This document shows, piece by piece, positions 49,599 through 62,507 of a DNA stretch of 64,000 nucleotides. The stretch's first letter is position 1; each line of letters begins with the position of its first letter. The stretch comes from Boletus sp. NGJ (taxonomy: Eukaryota; Basidiomycota; Agaricomycetes; Boletales; Boletaceae): the NCBI GenBank assembly GCA_019096195.1, contig JAGTXK010000087.1, positions 248,001-312,000 on the forward strand. The letters run 5' to 3'. The notes under the pieces were generated by a model. The model had not been told where the DNA came from. It did not search any database and was given only the letters and a program-made list of their open reading frames with translations. The position numbers and the translations under genes were made by a program.

Positions 49599-49778
49599 CG
49601 CTCTCTTTACATCTTCGGTAATTCTGTTCCACAGGTTAGAGAATATACCCGTGGATACTTTACTTGGAACCTATATTGTTCCCATAGCTTTCGCACTTGG
49701 TTCATCTGTCACTCCAAGTCGAGTGCATTAGAATAGTCAACAAATGAAGGAACAAGATGACAAGGTCTAAAATCTAGA

Positions 49779-52579
49779 TCACAACGGAACGCCATCCATA
49801 TCATCATCAGCCATAGGTTCCCCGTCTACATCGGCATCGTCTGCTTCGGAACCACCCGCCAGGGGAATGCCGTCAACGTCCTCATCAAGGGAAACACCAT
49901 CAACGTCCTCGTTGAGGGAAACACCGTCGACGTCTTGATCAAGTGGTACACCATCGACATCCATTTCTTCGATGGGCATACCGTCCACGCCATCACCGTC
50001 TTTGTGAGCCTCTTGTGGAACAGAAGGAGCAGGTTCTTGAGCCGGTTGAAACGACTTGGCCTTGAACCGAGACGCATACGCCAATTGGGTTTCGAACGTC
50101 GCACCATCATTCTCATCTTGTTGGTCTGCTTTCAACTCCGCATGAGCGGTGCCATCAAGCCGCGCTCGAAGTTCGGTCGTAAACTCTGGTGCAAAAACAA
50201 TCCAGTCTTCCCAGATATCCACGACCGAGGTAATTTGCTTCTTAAAAGTTTCCGCGGTGATGCGGCCAGGAAAGGAATGATAGATGGTGGAAAAGTGATC
50301 AAAAACAATGCCGAGGCGTGATTGGAACTCCTGACGGAACTTCCATGCACTCGGTACTGGAGCGGCTGAATTATGGAGGATATCACAAATAAGGTGAAGG
50401 CGTGCGATCTTGCGTGGGACTGGGGTGCTGTCCACTAATAACGAAGAGATGATGATATCAGATACCTAAGGGAAGGCGGTGAGACTCAGGAGACCAGACG
50501 AAAAGTCAAATGCAGACCTCACGAGCCGCCTCGGCATGTTCCAGGCTGAACGTCATACAACGAGCAAGTTCACCTCGCTTGCCAGAAAGAGCGCGCAACA
50601 TGCCCTCGAACCTCTTCCGTGCGAATTTCCCCAACACGGTCTTTTTAGTATGCTCCTGTTCTGATTCCTCCGCGGAGTCAGTAGAATATACGGAATTGTA
50701 ACCCTGACATGAGCGTGTCAATGAAATACAGCGCGACATAGAAACGACAACGTACATCATCATCAAAGTCCGGTTCCACGATGTCGTCGCGCTCAACCAA
50801 CCCGCGGTAGAAGGCATGCCTATGGTGCTGTAATATGGATGAAAAAAAAAACCCCTCGAACGATCACCAAGCAACCCACCCTGCGTTCAGTGAGGAAAGC
50901 GTATTTTGGATTATTTCGTTCCCATTCTTTGAGATTCTCTGCGTATTTGTGGCCATGACCTTTGACCTCAGCAGCTACTGCCCGTATGAAAGTGTCTGTC
51001 ACGCCAGACTCGTCTTCCTCACGTCTCCTCAACACGCTGTGTGATTGTCGACGAGGACTCCGACTGTCATACCGTCCTGGACGACTGTATGAGCGATGCC
51101 GTCGATGTGAAGGCGATCGGCTGTAGCTGTATGAACGACTTCGTGACCGTCGGGAAGACCTGTGTGCGTGTGCGTGACCACCAGAACGGGAACGTGAACG
51201 ACGCCCGGAGGAATATGAACGACTTCTGCTCCTTCCCCTGCCATGACCTCGATCTCTGGAATGGGAGCGTGAACGGGATTGGCGAGTCGCGACTACAAAA
51301 TTGGACTGAGCTTCATACACAACGAGAGCATATAAGGAGGACTCGCACCATACAACGCCTTTGCGGCCATAGGGACGGCTTTACTCCACCCGACGCGTAA
51401 CACCGAGCCTCCCCAATCAAAACCATCCAATTCTCTCAGTGCAGCCTCTGCGTCTTTGCGTTTCATGAATGAGACAAAGCCACTGAGACCAGCATTACGA
51501 TGTCGTCTTGACGCGGTCATATCACTGCCAGGACCACTGCTGCCATCGCCACGAGGCCACATGACCTTGACCTGAGGACATGCTCTAAGTTGAGAGAGAA
51601 GGCTCGATGAAAAGTAAGGACCTACAGAGCCAACGGGTCCGTGACGAGCAAAGAATTGGCCCAAGGATTGTTCCGTAACGTTGGAAGGCAGATTGGCGAC
51701 GAAAAGATTGGACGTCTGGGGAAGCACCGCGTTAGATTTACAAAAGGACGAGCCTTGGTATGTTGCTTACCTCAGGGTCTCCTCGATCCTTACTTCCACT
51801 CTGGCCCTCGTAAGCTGAAGGGGGTTGACTGAGAACAACGATTCATAGACGCACACGAATACAAACCTGCCAAAGCAGTCACAGATCGTCCGTGGGCTAC
51901 AGATGAAGTGAGTAAGTTTTCGACGGCGTTTTGATACCTCGACTTACAAGAACGAGAATACCGTGCCTCTCGCAAGGCCTGCTCCCTAAAAACGGAGTCA
52001 GGGTAGGAAAGCATGCTACAATTCTACATACCTCTTAATTTCCTCCAAAAATGAATCCATGGCGCGCTTTCCTTTCGGTTTCGGAACACTACTCGGTGGA
52101 GAGGCCTGAAGAACCATCAGCCCATAGGGTCAAACATACGACGCCTCCTCACTTCTTCCATTTCCTCCAGCAGCGCCCTTGTTCGAGAAGAATTCTCGGT
52201 TGCACCCTTCGTAGAGGGCTGATAAATCGTTCTCGCATCTTCCGAGCCTCGAACGAAAGTTGATCCCGGCTTCTTCCTGCTCGCGTCCTCCGCCTCGAAC
52301 GCGTCTAAAAAGTCGGCATATGCTTTGGCCGCGTTTTCTTCTTCCTCTTTCTTCTTTGCCTCTGCTGCTTCTTTCTCCTTCTCCCGCCGAGACTTGCGCA
52401 CAGTCCCTTGAGCATACTGGGACAACTTTTGGTCGTCCAATGGCTTTTGCTGGTTATATGAAGCAAATTGGTGAGTACCTTGACATAAAAGAAATAGGTC
52501 CTATCCATCGCACTGGGAACGAAGGTTCTTCGTCGTCGTTGTCGAAGAACGCCGCTAACTTGGATTTCGTTTTATCCAT
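49779..52579 (-). CDS. U2 snRNP-associated SURP protein (SR140/U2SURP-like)
   Basis: Spliceosomal protein linked to the U2 snRNP. From the ATG at 52579 (MDKTKSKLAAFFDNDDEE): a Lys/Glu coiled region (KSRREKEKEAAEAKKKEEE), MDSFLEEIKRREQ, an RRM (SNLFVANLPSNVTEQSLGQF with a later GFVSFMKRKDAEAALREL), a long Arg/Ser-dipeptide stretch around 51040-51290, a SURP domain (KYAENLKEWERNNPKYAFL), and a CTD-interacting domain (RGELARCMTFSLEHAEA, KIARLHLICDILHNSAAPVP). The C-terminus is acidic with six or seven DVDG(V/I)(P/S)L repeats, also typical of this family. The RS region sits between RRM and SURP, which is an unusual place for it in the family. It is convergent with ERO1 and lies 110 bp beyond the 3' end of the PP5 gene on the same strand. 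Confidence 0.88.
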
Positions 52580-52688
52580 GAGATAGTCAGACAGTGGGAG
52601 TGAAATTGTACGGGACGGGAAAGGCGCGACACGAGTTCCCACGCTTACATATACCCCAAATCGATTACACAGCAGCCGAGATATCTTA

Positions 52689-55090
52689 CTACATCATCAA
52701 ATTAGCCAGACCTCCCGTGGCGTATGCCATCGGCTTCAAAGGTGGATGAGCTTGAGCTTCAAATTGGCGGTACTTTAGATCTCCAGCAGCGTCTATGCGG
52801 ATCTGTTTGTGCAGCATGAGAATACGAGCCAAAATCAAACACATCCGAATACGCACATATGCGCCTTTGTTCCCTACCTGATCGACGTAGTTGGGTGCGG
52901 AGAAGACCTAGAATAAGAGTGAGTATCCGCACAGTGATTTGGTGAATATAGGTTTACGGTTGTGCACAGTCCGTCATGCTCAATGGCATAACCATCTGGA
53001 ACATATTGAGCACGACAAGATCAGCGCATGATGAAGCTACATACTCTCTCGCACTTCGTGACTGCGAATGACGCCGGTAACACCATTGAGGTCGCACCAC
53101 CGTTTTGTGACATCTGGTCCGAAAGCACTACCTACACCCTGGAGCAGGCTGTGACGACGTGTGACGACAAACTAGCCCAACCACATACCCGTTTACTTGG
53201 CCCGCGCCCCGGTGTATCTTGAGGATCGGTCCAGAGCAGCTGTGGTCGCGTGAGAGAGTACACAAAAGTTTTCCTTAGAATTCATACCTCACCTATGGCC
53301 AGGCGTCTCAGCATTCGAAATCGAAGGAAGTTCCAACCAAAGACTTACACATCAATCCCTCATGCCCAGGTTGTCTTCCGATTCGCGGTATGTCTCGTAT
53401 TTCCTCTAGTGTCACACCGTCTTTGCTGAACAACCCACCATGAACGACAAAGTAACGCTTGAGCTTTTCCGGAGATAATATTGTCTTCGGGGTGATGTGT
53501 GCGGACGGCTTTGTTGCGTTGACCAGAGTTGCCAGAGGTACTATAGAACAGTCAGGTTTTCAGATGACATCTAGCCTCAAACCACGCACTCTCCGTAAAT
53601 ACATGGGCGAAAAGCTAAGTGTGGTAAACTCAGTCTCTGAAAGATTAAGCCTTGACTGCCTCACCTTGTACGTCTGTTCCCCGTGTTTGTGCTTGGCTTC
53701 TCCTTCGAATCCATACGTCCGGTTCATCTCCTTGGCTTCATGGTTGCCTCTATTGATGAACATTCGGGTAGGGCATAACCCTGACGTCCTTCAACCACTA
53801 TAGAAAGCCACGTAACTCAGTCAGTACTTACATTTATAGGCAAATGCAGTCAATATCACTTCGATAGACCAGGATCCTCTGTCAACCAGATCGCCGTTCA
53901 TCAATAAACAATGATCAGGCGAGGGCGGTCCAGTGAGCGAATACAAATGCAGCAAATCGTAGAATTGCCCTAAACGAGATGTGCGTTGGTTCACGACAAT
54001 ACAAGAGTTCAATCTCAAGACACACCGTGGACATCCCCAATGACATCGCAGGTTACTCCGTGCGCAAGATCGAGATTGACCAGGCTGTCCTCTTTCACAA
54101 ACGATGAATGGGCGCCCAGCACGATCTCCCATGCGTATCTCCGTGGCAGCTTCTTGCCTTGTTTAAACCAATCGATCATGGTTAATATGAACTCATGAGT
54201 GATTGTAAACTTTCCGTCCTCGGTCACATCTAGTTTCGGACCTGCATAGTCGCCTTCTATGTCGCAGCCACCTAGTTAATATGCGCGTCAATAGATGTGA
54301 TTGCGCAGATGAGCGCTCCGGCAGACCTTGTGCTATAATTTCTAAACAGCGCTCTACAGCATCCTTCTCCTCTTCCATCTCAATCGCCTAAAGCGTGTTC
54401 GGCATGAGTGGCAAACACCTAAACATAGATTTCACACCTTTTCAAACTCGATTTTCCGAACGAGCTTTTGAGTTGCTGTCAGCTGCGATCTGACAACATC
54501 ATTCTTTGGTTCTAGGGCGACGACTTTCTTGAAATCAGCAACCGCCAACTGAGGTTTGGCGATCTGAAGATAACACGTTGCTCGTCTGATGTGCGCAATG
54601 AACGATGTATGTCACCGTACGCGAGAACAGGGCTGACGCACCTATAGTATGCTTTTGCATACTTGGGATCGATCTCAATTGCCTTGGCTGTTCGTCATGA
54701 ATCTCGCGTGACCGGGCCGAAACGCAAGATCCACTCACATACGTCGTCGAGCGCAAATCCGTATTCCTCCAGTTTCGTTCTCGCAGCAGCCCGATTGCAC
54801 CAGAAGGTGGCATCCCTGGGATTCAGCTCGATAGCTTTGGAGTAAAGGTTGACGGCCACTGTGAAGTTACGACCTGGACATCCCATCGTCAAGCTGCTAC
54901 GGCTGATCGGACGGGAGTGCATACTTGTGAACGCTTTGTTGGCCTCTGCTTTCAGCTTTGCGGCCGCTTCCCTGTCTTGATCGGTCACGTCTCTCAGACT
55001 CAGTGTCTGTAACTCAGGCGAGGGCAGCGATGTTAGCGAGGTCGAAGCGGGTGAGGGAGGTGCCGAGGACGACGATGAAGCATCGTTCAT
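52689..55090 (-). CDS. PPT1: Serine/threonine protein phosphatase 5 (PP5/Ppt1)
   Basis: TPR-containing PPP-family phosphatase that docks on Hsp90. From the ATG at 55090: a Ser/Pro-rich start, then the TPR block ([66 protein letters not shown]), a linker helix with [20 protein letters not shown], and the phosphatase domain. Metal-binding motifs are present: [21 protein letters not shown] and [13 protein letters not shown]. Later blocks include [31 protein letters not shown]-like [31 protein letters not shown] and [17 protein letters not shown]. It ends at 52689 with [13 protein letters not shown]. Many short introns interrupt it. The first motif has Val where Thr is common (GDTHG), a mild change. 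The enzyme should be active. Confidence 0.92.
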
Positions 55091-55356
55091 GGTGTTCTGT
55101 AGATTGGTAGAGATATTACAGCGACACGAAGTCTTGCATTCAATTGCAAGATCGACTTGTCCCAATTTTTCTTTTGAGAAGGGATCATCTCACGATCGGT
55201 GGCTGTTCCGGGCCGCCCAAGCCCATAATATTACAACTTAGAAACAACTGAGCGACGAAATTATAGAGTACACTATTACTAAACACCTCGAAATCTAACA
55301 CCAAGGCGAGGGCAGATCAGCCGGAGAAATTACTCGTCGAGTAGGAGGGCCACGGC

Positions 55357-56732
55357 TCAGTTTGAGCAATTGTTGAGGTTGAAGTATTTGCCAAGAGGCG
55401 GGTTGTGTTCGTATGCGTTAATGTCCTGCATCCATCCGTTTAAAAACTGGTGCAGGCTGAATAGGATGATCAGCTATGAGGAGCTATGCTACACTCGTCG
55501 GGTACGCTCACTAGTCTAGATTGTTTTGCTCGCGGCAATTTCCGTTCCGAGCGGCAGCAGTTGCCTCGGCCTATTGGAAACGCTCAGAACGCCCGTCACC
55601 TGGCACACAGGAAACTCACGTATGTCAAACCCTTGTACCAACCATTGTAATGACCAATCGCTAGAAGGAGGTCACCATTCACGTTGTCAAGAGTCTGCGA
55701 GAAGAATTGAGCTCCTTGATGGATGTTGAAGTCCTGAAGAAATCTATAGTTAACGTACGATACTACCAACACAGAAGCACCACATACAGGGTCTTGGCAG
55801 TTGCCACTGGGTGCACCACCACATTTATCAACGGTGATTTGCATCAGACCCTGCTCACCAGCACCCCCAACGGTAGTAGGAATGCAAGAGCTCTCCTGCA
55901 TTGCGAACGATGCAAGCATAACAGCAGGGACTAGTTCCAGTGCTCAGTGACCTATCCAATTTCGAAGATACGGCAAGAACTAACCGCTGTATTGTTGTCC
56001 GTACTTCTCAAAGAGAGGGACGAAACGCTCTGCAGGCAGAGAAAGCGGATCCGGGATTATATGCAACTTGCGAGAGCTCAACGCTGACAACATCGTCGAC
56101 ATACATGAGAGGGGGAGTCCACCCTCCCGATGTCAAGCCACAGTTCAAGAAATCAATATTCCCATTGGGTCCGCTCAACGCAGTTATTTGCTCTGGAATG
56201 CATGTCAAACGCGAATGAACACAAATGATCAGCAAACGTACTAGTTGCCCCGCTCGGACCGCAGGAACCAGCTGAGACGACATTGACAAGACCGCCGACG
56301 GGGCCTGTGTTTGCCGCCGACAAACCAGAATCCGAGGAAGGCGTAGGCTGTGAAGTAATGGGGGTAGAGTTGATCACGGGTGCATGAGAGAACGTTTCGA
56401 CCAGTGCGGAAACACTGGTTGGCGCTGTGGAGAGTGACACGAATGAGACGACACTCAGGCTAGTCTAGCATAGCCCGAATTCCAATCAGCATTGAATTAC
56501 AGAGAAAATACAGCACACTCGTTCTTCTGTGACAAGAGGGACTCACCGTCGGCCTTGGTTTGCAGGTTCTGCGTACGTAGGTGTTGATATGACCTCTACT
56601 GACTGGAGAGACCGCTGGGCGCGCCGCGCGAGCATGTCTTGCCATCAAAGCGGGCCTGCCTCCGCTGGCGTGCCCCGCAACAGAAGCAGCGAGAGTGAGA
56701 AGGATGGCAAGGGGTGACGCTGCGACTTTCAT
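55357..56732 (-). CDS. Secreted lysozyme-like (SLT-type) domain protein
   Basis: The ATG at 56732 starts a signal peptide (PLAILLTLAASVAGHA). Next comes a basic, Ala/Arg-rich stretch, a Ser/Thr/Pro-rich linker (spliced from ~56440), a segment with DFLNCGLTSGGWTPPLM, and then a domain resembling the lytic transglycosylase/goose-lysozyme fold: MLASFAMQESSCIPTTVGG, EQGLMQITVDKC (the E-S-x and GLMQ pattern of SLT proteins), GAQFFSQTLDNVNGDLLLAI and GHYNGWYKGLTY. The last exons encode GNCREQNNLDYLHQFLNGW and end GKYFNLNNCSN at 55357. The end of the second-last exon and the final exon were joined by phase (TA + C). The Glu in AMQES is the likely catalytic acid. A role against bacterial or chitin-like polymers is a reasonable guess, not shown. 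Confidence 0.82.
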
Positions 56733-57775
56733 GTTCAAATCTGAATGAGTGAGATGAGTAAATGAGCGACAGGATGGGTATCCGGAAGTGAGAAAGAGAA
56801 CATAGACAAATGCTGTTTGTTCCACTGGCTGCTATGCACCCCTGCCGCCAATGAACTTACCTCGCACTTGGAATCGCGGTGTTTTGAAACCACATACCGC
56901 CGGTAGCACTGTGACGACGCCATTCTTGTGCGGACGCCCAACGGGCCCACGGCCGCCACCTTGATCTGCTCAACAAACATTAGTATCAATATGCTCTGTT
57001 CAGATCCGAGTGTTGGTCAGATATTCAGACTTGGATGAAAATTGTGAGTACAGCACAAGGCGAGAGGGAGGCAGTGATGTCTCAGCTGGACCGGGCGACC
57101 TGCAGATTGAAGTGATGGGCCCCACTTTACAAAAAAGGCGAGTTGGGTGACTGCAACAAGCATGACACCGCGAAACTAACAAGGCTGTATGTACACGGAC
57201 TTGTTACACAGCTGGAAGCGGGCATCGCCATTTGCACCTCGCCCGGTACACGGACTCAACTGCACGCCAAATGATGTGACTCAAAGGCGGCGGCGAGACG
57301 GGCGAGGGCGGTGCGACCGGTAGACCCCGTGATGCGGTGTCAGGGGACGTGCAGTGGGAGTGACTCCTCCATTTTAGAGCGCCCGAGTCAAGTGCACACA
57401 GAGTATTTAGAATTCCTCCTCCTCCCTCTCGCCAGCTCAACACCAAGACGCCCAGTAGCTCTCCTTTCCAACTTTCTCGTTGTACAGCATTCTCCTACCC
57501 AAGGAGAGTCCTATACAGCCCAAGGACGTTCTAGAGTCTTTGTAGACTTTAGACCCGTCCTTGCAACGCAACCCGCGTCGCAATGTGCCTATACACCACA
57601 GTCCGATTCGCCAACCCCATTCGTCAACCTGCCGCTGTCAAATTCGAGATCTCGCCTGTCGCTCCTATACTACTCCAAAGTTTTAATGGTCCCAGTATTG
57701 TATTCTAAATAATCCGTCCAAGCGCCCGTGTTTCTCGCCTCGCCCGCTTCTTCCCACCGATTAACCGCTCAGCCC
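56733..57775. other. Promoter and leader region of the cyclin gene
   Basis: About 1 kb without a supported gene, lying between two divergent genes. CT-rich blocks near 57410-57470 on the plus strand fit a fungal core promoter or 5' leader. Open frames here are out of frame with the cyclin or lack ATG. Confidence 0.4.
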
Positions 57776-59524
57776 ATGGTTCGACCTGCCGCCCATTCAC
57801 TGCCCCATCGGGGTTCTCCTTCAACATCGCATACAAGGGTTCGTTGGCAACCCTACCATTCTTCAGTCCAGTCTATCCCCCCTCGTTCATCGCCACTAGC
57901 TTATCTCATCACACCCGCCTCATCTACTTCCTCCGTCTCTCCTTCTCCCCCTTCTCTCCCCGAACCCGACCGTCCACGATATGCTCATCTTCCGCCACGC
58001 GAGTGCAAACTCCGCGACATCCAAAAGTCAAAATTTGCCCTCAGTCTCGTTGGTGAGCAAACTCTACTCCATGCTTGTTCGTCTATTTAGGTCTCTCCTG
58101 TGATAAAGACCAAGCCGTCAAATCCTTATGCGATATATGGCCTCAGCAAGATATACCTACCGTGTTCCTGACCTCGGGGCGCCCAATGGTCTCCCCGATG
58201 TCATCTTCGGATCATCTGCATGCCGCCCTTAACGTACTTCACTCAACTTCCCACAATGCTCAGCTGCCTTCCCCGATCTCTCCAACGACCCAGCCCACTC
58301 CGGTTATGTCGCCCGTGTCTTCGTATTCAGCCCAGTCCGTCCCCTTGCCCACAACTTCAGCGGTGCGATATCGCACCAATCAAAGGTTTCGTCCACGAAG
58401 TTCTCCGTCGCTCGCGGACTTCAGGAACTGTGCTGCAAACAGCACTATGCTATCTTGAAGCTATCCGCTCAAAGGTTCCGGATCTTGTTCGGAAAGAGAA
58501 GCTTTGCTTCTCATCTTCCTCCCCTGTGGGACCAGATAATGATCGGATATCCCAAGACGAGGTCACCATCGACTACGACACCGGTTTTGGCGGTCCAGCT
58601 CTCTCCCCCGATGTGCGACCTTCCACCAGTCTGCTCGCCACTGTCCGCGTTCATCCGATTTCGTACGAAGCCGATGCTTCGTTCTCAATGGAGCCAGGTC
58701 TCAATGCCGACAAGGTGCCGGTCCACAAGTCGAAGATAAACCCTTCTCTCCCCCCACTCCCTGCCCTCCCTTCCCCGCTTCTTTGCCCCCGTCGCACCTT
58801 CCTTGCGTCGTTGATCTTGGCGTCGAAATTCATGCAAGACCGTTGCTATTCGAACCGCGCATGGGCCAAGCTCTCTGGTCTCCCGCCGCGTGAGATTGGC
58901 CGATGCGAACGCGCGCTCGGAGAAGCTCTCGAATGGCGACTTTGGGTTGGTAAATTGCCTGCAGTGCAATCCGCCTCAGGACGTACTCTCACCAAGAGTA
59001 AGAGCGAGACGAATGTCCTTCTCTCCGGAAGTTCTCCCATGGCATACGCGGCTAGCGATATGGATGCATCGCTGCCTTTCTGCAACGTTCCTTCGCCCCC
59101 TGGTTTGAAGATTACTTCACTCAGGAGGTGTGCGACTGTACCGGCTGGGAGCCTATATTTGGAAGGCCCGCGTATAAACGGAACTGATGGCGCCAGCCCA
59201 ACAGCTTACAGCTCCAGTCCGTCGACCCCGGGACTCAGCTATTCTCCAACCCCGACGGAATCGTCCCTTGGCGATCGTACCGTACAAATGGCCACCTTCA
59301 TGGACGTATCTACACCGCCGCCCGGTCAGTTCGCCACCTTCATTGGTGCGCAGAACGACAAGGTGCTGGCGACATTGCCCGTATCATCGAATGGCTTATA
59401 CGTGTACACGGGTTCGCAAGATATCGCGTTGCCCTCTCTTCCGCAAAGGATCGACTCGCAATATTTCGTGTCTCATGGTGTTGTTCCCCCCAATAGCGTA
59501 TGGATGTTCAATGACGATGCTTGA
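57776..59524 (+). CDS. Pho80/Pcl-type cyclin
   Basis: Partner of a Pho85-like cyclin-dependent kinase. The first ATG (57776) opens a Ser/Pro-rich N-terminus with ECKLRDIQKSKFALSL. A short intron near 58050-58090 leads to GLSCDKDQAVKSLCDIWPQQ. The cyclin core then starts in another frame, IAPIKGFVHEVLRRSRTSG and ALCYLEAIRSKVP, which needs a second intron. Acceptors at about 58332 or 58363 both fit. The core is split by a ~90-residue acidic/Ser insertion before PRRTFLASLILASKFMQDRC, AWAKLSGLPPREIGRCERAL and LEWRLWVGK. This insertion inside the cyclin box is typical of basidiomycete Pcl proteins. The C-terminus is Ser/Pro-rich and ends VWMFNDDA. Phosphate or stress signalling is inferred from the family. 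Confidence 0.85.
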
Positions 59525-60166
59525 CCGCGCGCCTTGTACCACAATCTCCAACATGCGATTCCTCAGTGTCTCTTGTAAATATCTTTTTTAAGTTTGCTTT
59601 CTATCATCTTACCTGCTTGCCTTGTATGTGTATCTCGTGACGAGGCGGTGGTTGAAGGAGCGGCGTTAGCAATGTCTCTGAACTTTTTTTTCTCTTCTGT
59701 AAAATGTACTGCCTGCCATACCCAATAGACTTTTGCTTTTCAGCATTCGTGGTCGGCCGATGTGCGTGCTAGAAGCTTCAGATTCTCCCGAAATAGTCAG
59801 TGTGAAGTCTGACGCATAGTTTATGTAACTTTGATGTCTCGCACAGGCTGTACCCATGCTTGCACCTCGTTGAAAGAGGTTGACGATGAAACCAGCAACG
59901 ACGTCGGCGCCAGCGTGGGTAGGGCGATCACAAACAATCAAGGCACTGCATTCTACGACATACACGTAGTAACACGTATAAACGTAACGGTTCCATACTT
60001 TTCGCAACGGTGGGAAGCCGTCAGCATAGTGAAGATAGACCAGGTGGAAAGAGTCCGCGGAGACGGTGGCAAAGACAAGACAAAAAAAGCGTAGATCCGG
60101 AAAGTGAACGAGATCATAGCTTGCTGGCACCCAGGGCTGTGACAGGTACCGTTTCGTCGTTTCGTC

Positions 60167-60199
<33 letters not shown>

Positions 60200-60236
60200 G
60201 TGACGACAAAAGGATACAGAGAATGAAACATCACGA
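59525..60236. other. Intergenic region with a 29-A run
   Basis: Shared 3' flank of the cyclin gene and the small minus-strand gene. The only marked feature is a run of 29 A at 60167-60195. Otherwise no gene was seen. Confidence 0.6.
60167..60195 (+). repeat. Homopolymer of 29 A
   Basis: Uninterrupted A run 41 bp beyond the stop codon of the 60237-60967 gene. On that gene's sense strand it is poly(T), so it is not a reverse-transcribed poly(A) tail of that gene. Confidence 0.95.
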
Positions 60237-60967
60237 TCAGTCGTTGAAGAACTCGAGAGGGTAGTCTTCAGTTTGAACTGCCCGCCAGAGATGTGGGTGC
60301 CCGTCAGCATCTCGTTTGCCCTCCACATGCAGGATGGAATGGAACGTAACGTCCTCTTCGCCCTATCAGGATAAAGTGAATGCGTGGGACCAGATGGTCA
60401 GGAATGAAGGCTGGTCGCACTTACCCTGTTGGGAGGGTCGTGGATTCTGCGGAATGGACGAAATGTCACAAAGAGAATAGAGAAAAAGGAAATACGGCGT
60501 TAAGTCATCATTTTACGAACACGACCGAAAGCACCGACACCGATTGGCAGACGCCCGTATGTTGGTAGACATGCAGGAGGCAGGCAGCGGCCGATAAGAA
60601 GCTGGTCCACGCACCTGACGTGAATGTACCCTCGTCCCAACGCATCGTTCACAGCTGGAATCCTGATTTTCCCTAGGATGATGGTGCCATAGCTCACTAA
60701 CCCGCTGCGTACTTGAACGAGATCTTGCTCGATCGCAAAATGTGTGAGCTCCGCGTCACTGAGACCAACTGCGCGGGACCACATTTTCGGTTCGTGCTTG
60801 TCCCACTGATGGCGAGATTGAACGATTTCATGCTTGATCTGGTGTAAGACGTGATTGAACGCTTCGATGGCGTTTGGGTGTGGTGAGTGAGGAGCGTTCA
60901 GATTGACTTCCTCCGCTGAAGCTGTTGTGTCGCTGAGGTAAATAGACGTCCAAAGTTCATAATCCAT
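60237..60967 (-). CDS. Small unrecognised soluble protein
   Basis: Not recognised. The ATG at 60967 opens a 115-codon stretch (MDYELWTSIYLSDTTASAEE, FNHVLHQIKHEIVQSRHQWD, GTIILGKIRIPAVNDALGRG) ending near 60617 at a GTGCGT donor. A tiny exon (RIHDPPNR) around 60430-60450 and a final exon from about 60362 (EEDVTFHSILHVEGKRDADG) finish at 60237. No signal peptide or membrane helix is present. The pattern of conserved-looking strands followed by IHVRIHDPPN suggests a compact beta-rich domain of about 165 aa. The exon joins are phase-consistent. The first intron (about 167 nt) is longer than usual for the window. Confidence 0.65.
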
Positions 60968-62507
60968 TCAACCAACCCATTGTGAAATGAGTCTACGTGG
61001 ACGTTGAGGTGGAGTAGCCAACAAATCTTATCAGGTTATGTAAACCTGACTACTCGGTTCAGAAATAAAGGTTAATGAACGTCAACAATAACCTTGAAAC
61101 TTCTCCGTGTTTCAAGATTTCATGCCCCGAAGTCTCTTTTCAAAAAAAGACGTGACAAGTCAACTTAAACCAACGAATAAATGTCACTTTTCTCAAGGGC
61201 GAAATGTCAGCGCGCTACGGCACTGTCGATAACGTTGGCTCGGGGTCGTCTGGGTCCGCAGCAGCTTGCTCGTCGTCGTACCACGATTCCATTTTTTAGA
61301 AGCGATTCCCCGGTCGGGGAATAACTGGGCAGTGTTCGATTATCTAGATCAAATTGTTGAACAGGCACATGCCACTACACTTAAACTATACGCCAGTCTA
61401 CGTCGATGGCGGCAGGCCAACCTTTCCCGGTTATTTCCTATTGGTGGCCTGCTCCACGACAACGCCCGTGCGCACCTTTTACGTCCTGAAAACGAAACAA
61501 TAGAAATACACACACACAGAGGACGGGCGGGGGTGTCATGGATCGTATCCTATTTGGAGATAGAAGGCCACCTGAACTCACGCATCTGCGGCGCAAACCC
61601 TATTTGTTCACCAATCTCCGAGGTTGTTTGAGAACGGAAACGGACCTGTAAATAAATTCCGACGAATTATTGACATGATTTGGATTGTTGATCAGTCGTG
61701 TCGCTGAGCGACGCCACTGTCAACATGTCGAGAAGCTCTATTCAATATGTCTGATGACCGTTATTCTATTTATGTATGCCATGCAATATCCAAACGGACA
61801 GTGTGGGCTGTGCCACGAGACGGGAAGCATGAGGATGCTTACTGGCTGACGGCGCATCAGGAAGCACCGGGAGTAGATCGCAATGCCTTAACCAGGCAAT
61901 CATTCTCCAGGGACCGCTGCGCAATATTGATCTGTTCCAACCAGTTTGATTGAAGTGCACGCCATGGACCGCCTGATACTGCTGTAGGTTTAGGGCGGAG
62001 ATACCGATACATCGACCTGGATGCCTTGGGCATGAGCGCCGTAATGCATTGCTGGCATCCATTCACTGACCCTCACTGCAAACACGTCAACATAACGCGA
62101 ACATCCAAAGAGGACCTGATTGCGTACAAGATCGCATTGATCAGAACAGCTCCAAGGGTTCAGATTCCGAGAATGCCCGTCCCCGTTCAGGTTCGCGGGT
62201 CCCCCTAGCTTGTGCTTTATTTTTTTTGGTTCACCAATTTGCCCTAGTTTGATCCACAGCCTCCGTCAAAGGTTCTTTTAGTTTAGTCATCGATAGCATC
62301 ATGAGTTGACTGTCCAAACAATAAAAACACCTTGTTTTCCAGGCACCAGGCGGGATTGAGAGTAAGACTAGACACATTCAAAGGTTTTTCCCAAGCTGAC
62401 ACAAAGCCTCACCACTTAGTCCTGGCACCTACCAGTGATGAGATTACATACACATACACACACGTCGCAACGAGGTCCTGGAGTAAAGGTTGTACTTGGT
62501 CATAGAA
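60968..62507. other. Gene-free stretch, possible old coding scraps
   Basis: No supported gene. Plus-strand frames around 61310-61630 (LHDNARAHLLRPENETIEIH) and 61747-61950 have weak protein character but no start, splice or family support. Short CA-rich runs lie near 61509 and 62450. Confidence 0.4.

Noticed and set aside
60167-60195. 29-A run as the tail of a retroposed sequence
   Set aside because: No target duplications or upstream retroelement sequence were seen. Its orientation does not match a tail of the adjacent gene.
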